Origin: Slackia sp.
Lineage (GTDB): Bacteria; Actinomycetota; Coriobacteriia; Coriobacteriales; Eggerthellaceae
Length of the DNA: 49,445 nt
Assembly: GCA_030525985.1 (NCBI GenBank)
Contig: JAUNDR010000009.1
Location: 1-49,445 of the forward strand
Direction of reading: 5' to 3'
This document shows positions 26,244-33,861 of this stretch, in pieces; position 1 is the stretch's first letter; each line of letters begins with the position of its first letter. The notes below the pieces were generated by a model. The model saw only the letters and a list, made by a program, of their open reading frames with translations, ran no database searches and was not told the DNA's origin. The position numbers were made by a program, and so were the translations under genes.

Positions 26244-27599
26244 CTATCCTTCATCGCGCAGAAGCCACTTCCAAGCCGGGATTTGGTCAATCCGCATGCC
26301 ATTTTGCTCATACGTGGCAGAATCGCCGCGGCCGACGATGAGAACGGATCGATCGAGCCCGTGCTCCTCCATGGCCTCCCATAGCGCCCGTAGCTCGCGC
26401 TCGCGCGTGCGCTCGTCCTCCACCGATACGCTTACTTGATAAAGCTCGTACGCCTCGGACGAAATGGCATCGCCTCGAACAAAGTCGATTTCATAACCAT
26501 GGGTCCGTGTGCGCATCGACGATATTTCGTCGCGTCGAAAGCCGACCGAGCGTCTTCTCAGCTCCAGATACACCGCATTTTCCAACCGCTGTCCTTCGTC
26601 GTTGACGCTCGCCCTGCTGTTGGCAAGGGCAAGTCCCGGATCAATGGCGTAAACTTTCGGGGGAGCCGTGCTCGATTCCGAGAGGGAGCGCGATAATTCC
26701 CTTACTTGAAATACAAGATACGCCTGCTCGAAATACGAAAGCAGGTCTCCCAGCAGCTCCCGGCTGGTGGATAAACCCGCAGAGCGGAAATCGTTTTCGA
26801 TTTTACGCACCGAAACGGTTCGCGCATTGGATTCCAAAATGCGCCTTGATAGCGCTGAAACAACCCGCGCGCGCCGAACATCGTGACGCTCGATCACGTC
26901 GCGCGCCACCACGCGCTGAACGTACGACTGCAACAGCAGCACCGATTGCGGGAACGGCAGCGCTTGAACCGAAGGGAACCCTCCCCTTTCGAGATACGAA
27001 GCGAACGCCCGCTCGAGACGAACCGAATCCTCAAGCGAGAAAAAACCCGTCTCATCGGGTAATTCGCGATACTCCCCAAAACGCAGCGATTCCCGAAACG
27101 AACAGGGCAGCAGTTCGAAATCAATCGCCCTGCCGCGAAATTCCGTACTTATTTCCGAAGAAAGCATCTGGGAAGACGACCCGCTCACGTAAATCGTTGC
27201 TTTTTTCGTATCCACGATTCTGCGCAGCCATGCACCCCAAGCATCCATCTCCTGCAGCTCATCGAAGAAGAAATACGCCCCCTCCTCGATTGCCTCGGGA
27301 TGCATCGAATAAAAGGCATGCATCACCTCGTCGCCCGTTACAGACGTCACGGGATAGAGACGGTCGTCCTCGAAATTGAAATAGCATATGCGCGACCACG
27401 GAACACCTGATTTGTGAACCGCGTCCATCTCCTGGAACAATCGATAGCTTTTACCGCTACGACGCATGCCCACAATAACCTTGACCAAGTTGCCGGCCCG
27501 AGGAGACAAAACATCGCCCAAATCCAAATCACGCGCAATGATCGGACGGTAATCGTCGAGGGAAAAATCTCGTAATGTTTGGGCGATTATCTCGTTCAT
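26244..27599 (-). CDS. AAA ATPase with DUF4143 domain (copy 1)
   Basis: A 451-residue protein. Walker A is KVIVGMRRSGKSY (about 39-51), Walker B AYFFFDELQEMDAWGAWLRR. The arginine-finger region YVSGSSSQMLSSEISTEFRG and the family motif FELLPCSFRESL follow. The C-terminal DUF4143 part (about 260-451) resembles the winged-helix/nuclease-like end of the family (VYAIDPGLALANSR, then YEIDFVRGD). The biochemical role of this large family is unknown. AGGAG precedes the ATG. Two tandem palindromes (27617-27676) stand directly upstream. The related copy at 29735-30940 has only moderate identity, so this is not a recent duplication. Confidence 0.88.
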   Translation of the reverse strand: MNEIIAQTLRDFSLDDYRPIIARDLDLGDVLSPRAGNLVKVIVGMRRSGKSYRLFQEMDAVHKSGVPWSRICYFNFEDDRLYPVTSVTGDEVMHAFYSMHPEAIEEGAYFFFDELQEMDAWGAWLRRIVDTKKATIYVSGSSSQMLSSEISTEFRGRAIDFELLPCSFRESLRFGEYRELPDETGFFSLEDSVRLERAFASYLERGGFPSVQALPFPQSVLLLQSYVQRVVARDVIERHDVRRARVVSALSRRILESNARTVSVRKIENDFRSAGLSTSRELLGDLLSYFEQAYLVFQVRELSRSLSESSTAPPKVYAIDPGLALANSRASVNDEGQRLENAVYLELRRRSVGFRRDEISSMRTRTHGYEIDFVRGDAISSEAYELYQVSVSVEDERTRERELRALWEAMEEHGLDRSVLIVGRGDSATYEQNGMRIDQIPAWKWLLRDEG

Positions 27600-27616
27600 T
27601 TTTGACTCCTAGAGAA

Positions 27617-27676
27617 AACTGGCAGTTTTACTTTGCCAATTTTATCGTAACTGGCAGTTTCGCTTTGCCAGTTACG
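27617..27676. repeat. Tandem palindrome pair before DUF4143 ATPase copy 1
   Basis: Unit 1 has AACTGGCA (27617-27624) and TGCCAATT (27634-27641). Unit 2 has CGTAACTGGCA (27646-27656) and TGCCAGTTACG (27666-27676), 11-bp arms. Both have a 9-base centre (GTTTTACTT, GTTTCGCTT). Centres are 32 bp apart. The array lies between promoter and ribosome site of the ATPase gene. Confidence 0.85.
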
Positions 27677-27732
27677 AGATTGCAACGACGAAAAACACCG
27701 GGAACGCGCTCATCTCCGGTATCATTTGCGGA

Positions 27733-27875
27733 ACCACAACCGCTCCTAACAAGGGCATTCACAACAAAATATCCCCGTCGAACCAATGACCAGGAGGGCA
27801 TCTGCCTTCTTCTGGGTTGGTTCGTCGTACACGAATGCCTGAAGCGGTTGTGGTGACTGCGGCGGATGCCCTCCT
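27733..27875 (+). other. Nested and mutually exclusive inverted repeats before the lipoprotein cluster
   Basis: Outer stem: ACCACAACCGCT (27733-27744) with its exact complement at 27843-27854. Next: GGGCATTC (27753-27760) with GAATGCCT (27833-27840). Inner: CGAACCAA (27779-27786) with TTGGTTCG (27817-27824). An alternative 15-bp pairing (14 matches) joins 27792-27806 with 27861-27875, which cannot form together with the intact hairpin except as a pseudoknot. It could be a leader-RNA switch, a small RNA, or the remains of a mobile element. Confidence 0.5.
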
Positions 27876-27942
27876 TATCACCGACAACCAGCCAACGGGT
27901 CTCCTCTGCAGCCGTCACCGAATCGACGAGAGGAGAAAAACC

Positions 27943-28854
27943 ATGAGAAACAAGTTGATAGCCATAGCTTCGGGCGCGCTTTTGTCGGCATGCCTTGCGG
28001 GATGCACGCCAGCCGAGGTCAGAGAAACGCAAACCGCAATCGACGCAATAGGCGAAGTAACCCTCGATTCTCAAGACGCAATCACCGAAGCCAATGCAAA
28101 ATACGACGCCTTGAGCGAAGAGCTCAAGGAACAGGTAGAGAACCATCCCGCCCTAGAGGCCGCAAACGAGCGAATCGCGGAAATCCTGCATTCTGAAATA
28201 GAAGTGCAGATAGGAAAAGCCGACGAGCTGGGATTCGATTATTTTTCTCGATACTACGACATGAACAAAGTCGAATCTGCCAAGACCGCTGCGCAGGAGG
28301 CGATTGAATCCTCCAATGAGGACGAATACGCAAACGTCTACTACGCCTTGAAAAACGCGAATAGGGAATTTGCGGCATACATCGACGAAGAACGGGCCAA
28401 TTCCTACAGCGCTCCGACGAATGACGGAGATCACCCCTTCGCGGTGAATGCGGAGGAATTTCCCCAAAACGGGAGCCTTCGCCCGCTGACCAAGCTCGAT
28501 TCAAGCTATCCGCTCGAAGTGTCCCTCGCCGAGCCAAAAACGGCGGACGGGCTCCCTTACCTCGCATATATCATGTCGGACAGCAACGGGAATTTCAATC
28601 GCGTCTATTCCTACAATTACGAAATCAAAGAAATCGAAACCGTAGAAATCAATGTCCAAGACGGCAGCGGGGAAATCAAGCGCGCTTTCGTGAATTCCCA
28701 GCTTGTCCTAAGCCATTTCAACGGCGGAAGCCCCGATGAAACCCATGCAAAATTCCAAAACCAGTCCTATCTCCTCAAAACGGCAAGCGGAGAACTCGCC
28801 CTCGTCATCCCCGACCTCAAAGGGGGAGATTTCTACATCCCCTACGTTCTTTAA
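27943..28854 (+). CDS. Lipoprotein of unknown function
   Basis: A 303-residue protein with signal peptide and lipobox (MRNKLIAIASGALLSACLAG, Cys 22). Residues of about 30-75 (AIDAIGEVTLDSQDAITEAN, then YDALSEELKEQVENHPALEA) match a helical repeat often found in cell-wall-anchored and surface proteins of Firmicutes and Actinobacteria. The rest (Tyr, Asn and Asp rich, ending GDFYIPYVL) is not recognised. GAGGAG precedes the ATG at 27943. It heads a three-lipoprotein cluster and has lower GC than the housekeeping genes. Confidence 0.72.
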   Translation: MRNKLIAIASGALLSACLAGCTPAEVRETQTAIDAIGEVTLDSQDAITEANAKYDALSEELKEQVENHPALEAANERIAEILHSEIEVQIGKADELGFDYFSRYYDMNKVESAKTAAQEAIESSNEDEYANVYYALKNANREFAAYIDEERANSYSAPTNDGDHPFAVNAEEFPQNGSLRPLTKLDSSYPLEVSLAEPKTADGLPYLAYIMSDSNGNFNRVYSYNYEIKEIETVEINVQDGSGEIKRAFVNSQLVLSHFNGGSPDETHAKFQNQSYLLKTASGELALVIPDLKGGDFYIPYVL

Positions 28855-28914
28855 GGAATGTCACATCATCGGCAACAACCGACATTCATGATTTCAAAAC
28901 ACAAGGAGGTTCGC

Positions 28915-29346
28915 ATGAAAGCAAGAGCCCTTATTACGACAATCGCAGCCGTCGCACTTGGAGCGTCTCTGGTCGGATGCTCCAGCGGAACCATAAAGGC
29001 GGAAGACGACGATTCCTATTCGTCCAGCAGCTACAGCAGCACCGAGTCCAGCACATCCAGCTCCTCGGATTCCGACAAATCTTCTACGTCGAGCTCCAAA
29101 TCGAATTCCGATGACGACGATTATGAGACGTACAGCTACAGCTCGGGCGGAAAGAGCTATGAAACGACCAAATCGGACGACGGATCCTCGCTTACCCGCG
29201 GCTCCGACGGCTATACCCAGTACAAGCACAAGGACGGCACGAGCATGGCCACCGATGGAAAAGGCAACTTCATTTCCGATACCGACGGAAACGGGAGCCC
29301 CGATTCTTATTCCACCGACGGCGGATCCACATGGGACGAACTGTAG
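28915..29346 (+). CDS. Serine/aspartate-rich small lipoprotein
   Basis: A 143-residue protein. Signal peptide MKARALITTIAAVALGASL with lipobox VGC. The mature N-terminal half is a run of Ser, Asp, Tyr and Thr (SYSSSSYSSTESSTSSSSDS), likely a flexible stalk. The C-terminal half has YKHKDGTSMATDGKGNFISD and an acidic DTDGNGSPDS loop similar to calcium-binding motifs. No family recognised. AAGGAGG precedes the ATG; the frame is open 19 codons further. It is 60 bases downstream of the previous lipoprotein. Confidence 0.68.
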   Translation: MKARALITTIAAVALGASLVGCSSGTIKAEDDDSYSSSSYSSTESSTSSSSDSDKSSTSSSKSNSDDDDYETYSYSSGGKSYETTKSDDGSSLTRGSDGYTQYKHKDGTSMATDGKGNFISDTDGNGSPDSYSTDGGSTWDEL

Positions 29347-29359
29347 AAAGGACGGTCGC

Positions 29360-29527
29360 ATGAGCAAAACAATCGCAATCGCAATTTCCGTCATATTCTG
29401 CATCTGCATGCTATCCGCATGCTCGAGCAGCAGCGACGAAAGCAGCAGCCCCTCTCCGAAAACTGCCGAGGAGGCGGCAAGCCACTATTACTACGATTCC
29501 GACGGCCATATCCATAGGGATTACTGA
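29360..29527 (+). CDS. Very small lipoprotein
   Basis: A 55-residue protein: MSKTIAIAISVIFCICMLSA then Cys at the lipobox, a Ser-rich stretch, and the ending YYYDSDGHIHRDY. AAAGGA lies eight bases upstream of the ATG, 13 bases after the previous stop, and a terminator follows the stop codon. The same Tyr/Asp/Gly flavour as the previous gene suggests a related function. No family recognised. Confidence 0.62.
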   Translation: MSKTIAIAISVIFCICMLSACSSSSDESSSPSPKTAEEAASHYYYDSDGHIHRDY

Positions 29528-29535
29528 TTCCTCGC

Positions 29536-29566
29536 AAGCGCAACCCCTCGCGGTTGCGCTTTTTTA
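29536..29566 (+). terminator. Intrinsic terminator of the lipoprotein cluster
   Basis: AAGCGCAACC pairs with GGTTGCGCTT and is followed by TTTT. Confidence 0.9.
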
Positions 29567-29617
29567 TTCCGCCGCTTGCAATTGCGAAGCGGCATTGCGG
29601 GCATGATTCGACGTCTG

Positions 29618-29724
29618 AAAAGTTTCGACCGTAATCGAAACTTTTGCCATTTTCGTCCATAGTTTCGATTACAGTCGAAACTATTTGAGATACGGCCTAT
29701 AGTTTCGACTGTAATCGAAACTAT
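29618..29724. repeat. Three tandem palindromes at exact 40-bp pitch before DUF4143 ATPase copy 2
   Basis: Unit C (29618-29645), unit A (29659-29684) and unit B (29699-29724) all have arms AGTTTCGA and TCGAAACT around a 6-base centre. In A and B the arms extend to 10 bp (ATAGTTTCGA / TCGAAACTAT). The centre is TTACAG in A and CTGTAA in B, so A and B are exact reverse complements; C has CCGTAA. Dyad centres lie at 29631.5, 29671.5 and 29711.5. Unit B ends where the AGGAGG ribosome site of the ATPase gene begins. Confidence 0.92.
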
Positions 29725-29734
29725 AGGAGGCAGC

Positions 29735-30940
29735 ATGATAGACCGTCCTTCATATCTCAACAAAATACGTCCCTTCATGGGAAAAAACATCATCAAGGTG
29801 CTCGTGGGCGTGCGCCGCTGCGGAAAATCCACGTTGCTCTCACTCGTTCGGAACGAAATCATCGCTCATGGCGCAAGCGAAAGCGATGTGACCTATCTCA
29901 ACTTCGAATCGGCTCAAACGGCGAATATCCGCACTCAGGAAGAGCTCTTGGAATATATGGAAAAGCGCATCGACCGCTCGATGAAGCACTACGCGTTTTT
30001 TGACGAAATCCAGCAAGTAACCGGCTGGGAAAAAGCACTCGCCTCTCTTATGGTGGACTACGACATCGACCTATATGTCACGGGCTCGAACGCCCATATG
30101 CTTTCGAGCGACCTTGCCACCTATATAACAGGACGATACGTCCAAATACCCGTCTTCCCGTTTTCATTCACGGAGTTCTTCGACGCGTATTCCTCAACCC
30201 ATCCCGATGCGAACTCGAGAATCGCATTCGAACGCTATCTCATCCAAGGCGGATTCCCCTTCCAAACAGAATTGGATTTCGAAGAAGCACCGTCGCTGCA
30301 ATATCTCGAAGATGTCTATTCGACGATTCTGTTCAAAGACCTCGTAAAACGCAACGACATCCGAAACGCCGAACAACTTGAGCTGCTCGTTCGTTATGCG
30401 CTTCAAGAGATAGGGCATCCGTTTTCCGCCAAAAGCATCGCCGACTACTTGAAAAGCGAACGGCGTTCCGTCTCGGTCGACACCATCTACGGATACCTCA
30501 ATGCGGCGGAAAAGGCATGCCTGCTCCATCGCGTCTCCAGGGAAGACGCCGTTGGAAAACGCGCCCTGAAATTCAATGAGAAGTTTTATGCCGTCGATCA
30601 CGGACTACGCGAGGCAATCGGCTACAACAATTCTTCTTCCATCGACCAGGTGCTCGAAAACATCGTGTATATTGAGCTGCTTCGCTGCGGATACGATGTG
30701 AGAATCGGAAAGGTCGGCGACAAGGAAATCGATTTCATCGCCCGCAAACGCAACGATACGCAGTATTTCCAAGTTTGCTACCTACTCGCAAGCGAAAAGA
30801 CAATCGAACGTGAATTCTCGTCGCTCGAAGCGGTCAGCGACAACTATCCGAAGCACGTGCTTTCGCTTGACGAATTCCCTCGCGAAAGAAATGGTGTCAA
30901 AAGCATGAACCTGATCGATTGGCTTTTGGAAACGAAATAG
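29735..30940 (+). CDS. AAA ATPase with DUF4143 domain (copy 2)
   Basis: A 401-residue protein. Walker A is VLVGVRRCGKSTL (about 24-36), Walker B HYAFFDEIQQVTGWEKALAS. The region DLYVTGSNAHMLSSDLATYI and the family motif IPVFPFSFTEFFDAY follow. The DUF4143 part begins near 190 (LKDLVKRNDIRNAEQLELLV has the usual KDLVKRN) and ends with NIVYIELLRCGYDVRIGKVG, then KEIDFIARK and YFQVCYLL, resembling a restriction-endonuclease-like fold with E, D and K positions. Function of the family is unknown. AGGAGG precedes the ATG. Same architecture as 26244-27599 but a different upstream palindrome sequence. Confidence 0.9.
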   Translation: MIDRPSYLNKIRPFMGKNIIKVLVGVRRCGKSTLLSLVRNEIIAHGASESDVTYLNFESAQTANIRTQEELLEYMEKRIDRSMKHYAFFDEIQQVTGWEKALASLMVDYDIDLYVTGSNAHMLSSDLATYITGRYVQIPVFPFSFTEFFDAYSSTHPDANSRIAFERYLIQGGFPFQTELDFEEAPSLQYLEDVYSTILFKDLVKRNDIRNAEQLELLVRYALQEIGHPFSAKSIADYLKSERRSVSVDTIYGYLNAAEKACLLHRVSREDAVGKRALKFNEKFYAVDHGLREAIGYNNSSSIDQVLENIVYIELLRCGYDVRIGKVGDKEIDFIARKRNDTQYFQVCYLLASEKTIEREFSSLEAVSDNYPKHVLSLDEFPRERNGVKSMNLIDWLLETK

Positions 30941-31119
30941 CAAGCACGATGAAAGGCGATCGACCCCAATAAGCAAGCCGCCTTTCATTCAAACCGTCGA
31001 AAACACTCGATTCGCATTGATACCGACAACGATAATCCATGCCTGGCTCGTATTGCATTGCAGTACGAGCCAGGCGAACGTCTGCTTTTCGAAGCCGACC
31101 GAACTGTCGTATCAACGCC

Positions 31120-31449
31120 CTACACGTATGCCGCGATGGCCTCTTCCACGATAGCGTTTTGGCTCTTCCCCTCTCGCGCCGCCTTCAGCACGAGACGCCT
31201 GTGCAGATCGCTCGGAATGCGCGTATTGAACCGTCCGCTGCAGGGCCTCTGAGGTTCGCGACCCTCCGCCCTGCATGCCTCGATATGGAAATCGACCGCC
31301 TCTTGAAAAGCGACCACAATACCGCGACCGTCCGCATCATCGAAGGAAATACACGCATCGATATCCTCGATACGCCCGTAATTGCATCCATCTTCCGCAC
31401 TGTAGTGAATATGGGTGTAATAGCCTTTGTATTCAAGGAAATTGCTCAT
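31120..31449 (-). CDS. hicB: HicB-family antitoxin, apparently without functional toxin
   Basis: A 109-residue protein. The N-terminal HicB fold is YKGYYTHIHYSAEDGCNYGR, then FDDADGRGIVVAFQEAVDF. The C-terminal ribbon-helix-helix DNA-binding part is GRFNTRIPSDLHRRLVLKAA, then SQNAIVEEAIAAYV. HicB normally neutralises the mRNA interferase HicA and represses the operon. TTAGGAGGG precedes the ATG. Only an 18-codon hicA remnant lies upstream, so HicB may now act as an orphan regulator or as protection against related toxins. Confidence 0.82.
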   Translation of the reverse strand: MSNFLEYKGYYTHIHYSAEDGCNYGRIEDIDACISFDDADGRGIVVAFQEAVDFHIEACRAEGREPQRPCSGRFNTRIPSDLHRRLVLKAAREGKSQNAIVEEAIAAYV

Positions 31450-31461
31450 CAGCCGACCCTC

Positions 31462-31518
31462 CTAAGAAAATCGATTAACGGGAAGACGCCGCTCCAGCTT
31501 GTCCTTCCTTGCTATCAT
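31462..31518 (-). pseudogene. hicA remnant (18 codons)
   Basis: A strong ribosome site (GAGGAGG) and ATG start the peptide MIARKDKLERRLPVNRFS, then TAG. The first 11 residues resemble the start of one HicA type (RKDKL followed by leucine and arginine), but the double-stranded RNA-binding core with its catalytic His is missing, and hicB follows 12 bases later. The simplest reading is a large internal deletion of hicA that kept the expression signals. Confidence 0.55.
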
Positions 31519-31805
31519 CGAATCCTCCTCAATAGTACTATCGATTAGTATCAATTCAAAGAACCATTCAAGCGTAACCGCAAAACCTTGCCGACTTTCA
31601 GAAGAAGACCGGATCGGGCCTGGAGAAAGCGCGGACATTTCCCAAGCCATGGCAAACGAGAGCTGTCCGATTTCCCACATAAAATTCCCGCGAAAATAAA
31701 CGCGACGAACCGAAAATTCTCCTTGACCCTCAAGCGGCTTGGGGGTCCACCATGATGCCACCGGACCGCAGGGGATACGGCCCGAACGTCACAAGGAGGA
31801 ACGTC
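31519..31805. other. Divergent intergenic region between the hic remnant and the FAD/FMN reductase
   Basis: No gene recognised. A small dyad (TAGTACTA) just upstream of the hicA remnant may be the HicB operator. Confidence 0.4.
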
Positions 31806-33722
31806 ATGTACTCGACATCTCGCCGCACTTTCATCAAGGCTGGCGCACTCGCCGGAATCAGTGCGCTGGGCGCAACCACGCTCGCAAGCTGCGCGCCGAA
31901 AACCAGCGGGTCTTCGCAGTCGTCGTCGGTCCAGGACATCGCGTGGGACGGATGCTTCGACGTGGTAGTGGTAGGATTCGGAGCCGCAGGAGCGGCATCG
32001 GCCATCGCCGCAGCAGAGGCAGGCGCAAAAGTCCTGATCGTCGATAAAGCCCCCGAGGGACACGAGGGTGGAAATAGCCGTTATTGCGCCCAGCTTTTCG
32101 TCTCCATCAACGACTTCGATCAGGGCCTCGAACACTACAAAGCCCTTCGTGGACAGTTCTATACGCCCGACGATGTCTTGGAAGCCTACGTGCAGGGCAT
32201 GTGCGACATCCGTTCGACCCTCGTTTCATGGGGAGCCGACGAATCGGGCATGGTCGACCTCACCGACAAGAAAATCTCCAACCTCACCGTCGAATACCCC
32301 GAGCTTCCGGGATCGAGCGCCGTACGCACCAACCTTATCGACGGAACGATCAGCCAGGCGGGATTGTGGCGCTTCCTGAAAAAAGGCGTCGTGGAGCGCG
32401 CCGACAGCATCGATTGCTGGTACGAATCTCCCGCAACATCGCTCATCCAGGACCCCGTCACCAAGGCCATCGTGGGCGTCGAAATAGATCATGATGGGAA
32501 AAGCACCCGCATCGCTGCGCGCAATGGCGTGGTCATGGCGCTCGGCGGATTCGAGAACAACGCCGAATACATGCAGCAGGCAACGGGATACACCACGGTC
32601 TATCCTATCGGCACTCTCTACAACGAAGGTGACGGCATCCGCATGGCGCAGGAAATCGGCGCGAAGATGTGGCACATGGGAGCATGGGAAAGCAACGGCA
32701 TCGGTCTCACCCAGCAGGAAGACCGCGTGCGCAATCTCTCCACGCGGACGTTCTTCACTTCGGGATCGGTCGTGCTCGTAGGAACGGACGGCAGCCGCTA
32801 TATAGCGGAAGACCTCGAGCAGCGCCACGGACACCTGAAGATAGCAGGTTCGTGGATCATGCCGCAGCGACCGCTGCGTAACTTCTTCGTATTCGACGAG
32901 GCCCAGAAGGCCGACCTCGAAGCAGGCAAGGCGAAATACTACGCAACCTATAATTTCACCAACATCGACTCGAAGATCGAAAACGGCCTCATCTTCAAGG
33001 CCGACACGCTCGACGAGATAGCAACGCACTTCGATATGGACCCCGCAATCCTCAACCGCACCATCGAATTGTTCAATCAGGCGGTCCAAACGGGCGTCGA
33101 CGCATTCGGGCGCTCCGCCGAATCGATGCGTGCCTTCGGCGAAGGTCCTTACTACGCCCTTGAAGCATGGCCTTCCGTGCTCAACACCCAAGGCGGCCCC
33201 GAGCGCACGGCCCGCGGCGAAGTTTTGGCTGCCGACGGAACCCCCATCCCCCATCTGTACTCGGCCGGCGAATACGGCGGCGTGACGGCGAACGATTATC
33301 AAGGCGGAGGCAATATCGCCGAATGCGTCGTGTTCGGCAAGATATCGGGCGAGGCGGCGGCAGAGGAAAAAGAAGACGCCGTCGACATCGACGCTTCGAG
33401 CCTCGAATTCGTCCCTGGATGCGGAACGCAGTCGATCTACGAGCAAACTCCCGACGCCTCGAATCTTGGTTCGAATGAAAAAGTCGGCGTGGGCGAAGGT
33501 CTCGGCGGACCTATCTGGGTCAAAGTGACCACGGACGGATCTTCGATTTCGAATGTCGAAATCATCCATGCGACCGAAACCGAAGGCGTCGGCGACGCAG
33601 CGCTCGATAACCTTCCTGGAAAAATCGTCGAGGCGAACGGCATCGAAGTCGACGCCATCGCAGGCGCGACGGTCACCAGCAGCGGCATCATCAAAGCCGT
33701 CGCAAACGCACTCGAATCCTAA
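31806..33722 (+). CDS. Tat-exported FAD/FMN reductase (urocanate/fumarate reductase-like)
   Basis: A 638-residue protein. Twin-arginine signal SRRTFIKAGALAGISALGAT with a lipobox-like LASC. The FAD Rossmann motif is CFDVVVVGFGAAGAASAIAA (about 55-74), then VLIVDKAPEGHEGGNS. The C-terminal domain (about 560-638, GLGGPIWVKVTTDG onward) is an FMN_bind domain ending in DAIAGATVTSSG, the motif in which ApbE attaches FMN covalently to Thr. This two-flavin layout matches extracellular urocanate, fumarate and cinnamate reductases that take electrons through flavin-based transfer; the acceptor is not deducible. AAGGAGG precedes the ATG at 31806. A MerR gene follows 140 bases downstream on the same strand. 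Confidence 0.9.
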   Translation: MYSTSRRTFIKAGALAGISALGATTLASCAPKTSGSSQSSSVQDIAWDGCFDVVVVGFGAAGAASAIAAAEAGAKVLIVDKAPEGHEGGNSRYCAQLFVSINDFDQGLEHYKALRGQFYTPDDVLEAYVQGMCDIRSTLVSWGADESGMVDLTDKKISNLTVEYPELPGSSAVRTNLIDGTISQAGLWRFLKKGVVERADSIDCWYESPATSLIQDPVTKAIVGVEIDHDGKSTRIAARNGVVMALGGFENNAEYMQQATGYTTVYPIGTLYNEGDGIRMAQEIGAKMWHMGAWESNGIGLTQQEDRVRNLSTRTFFTSGSVVLVGTDGSRYIAEDLEQRHGHLKIAGSWIMPQRPLRNFFVFDEAQKADLEAGKAKYYATYNFTNIDSKIENGLIFKADTLDEIATHFDMDPAILNRTIELFNQAVQTGVDAFGRSAESMRAFGEGPYYALEAWPSVLNTQGGPERTARGEVLAADGTPIPHLYSAGEYGGVTANDYQGGGNIAECVVFGKISGEAAAEEKEDAVDIDASSLEFVPGCGTQSIYEQTPDASNLGSNEKVGVGEGLGGPIWVKVTTDGSSISNVEIIHATETEGVGDAALDNLPGKIVEANGIEVDAIAGATVTSSGIIKAVANALES

Positions 33723-33747
33723 ACGCCCCAAGCGGCCTTGCGCGATC

Positions 33748-33782
33748 GCGGACGTTTCGTTCCCCTCCATCGAAACGTCCGC
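33748..33782 (+). terminator. Hairpin after the FAD/FMN reductase gene
   Basis: 12-bp perfect stem GCGGACGTTTCG / CGAAACGTCCGC with an 11-nt loop, 26 bases past the stop. No T-tract, so termination may be partial. Confidence 0.55.
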
Positions 33783-33815
33783 TCGCCCCTATCATGCGCA
33801 TATGCAAGTAGAATC

Positions 33816-33844
33816 CATTCGTCGTCTCGACGCTTCGACGAATG
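33816..33844 (+). promoter_or_regulatory. Dyad upstream of the MerR gene
   Basis: CATTCGTCG (33816-33824) and CGACGAATG (33836-33844) form a 9-bp inverted repeat with an 11-bp centre, ending six bases before the ribosome site GGAGGG. Likely the autoregulatory operator. Confidence 0.5.
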
Positions 33845-33861
33845 CGCTCCGGAGGGAAACT

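Noticed and set aside
27733-27875. Insertion sequence or group II intron
   Set aside because: No transposase or reverse transcriptase, no flanking target duplication seen, and the stems do not form a recognisable intron domain V.
29618-29724. CRISPR array
   Set aside because: The repeats are palindromes with only 14-18 bases between them, the intervening sequence is not spacer-like, unit A is inverted relative to B, and no cas gene is present.
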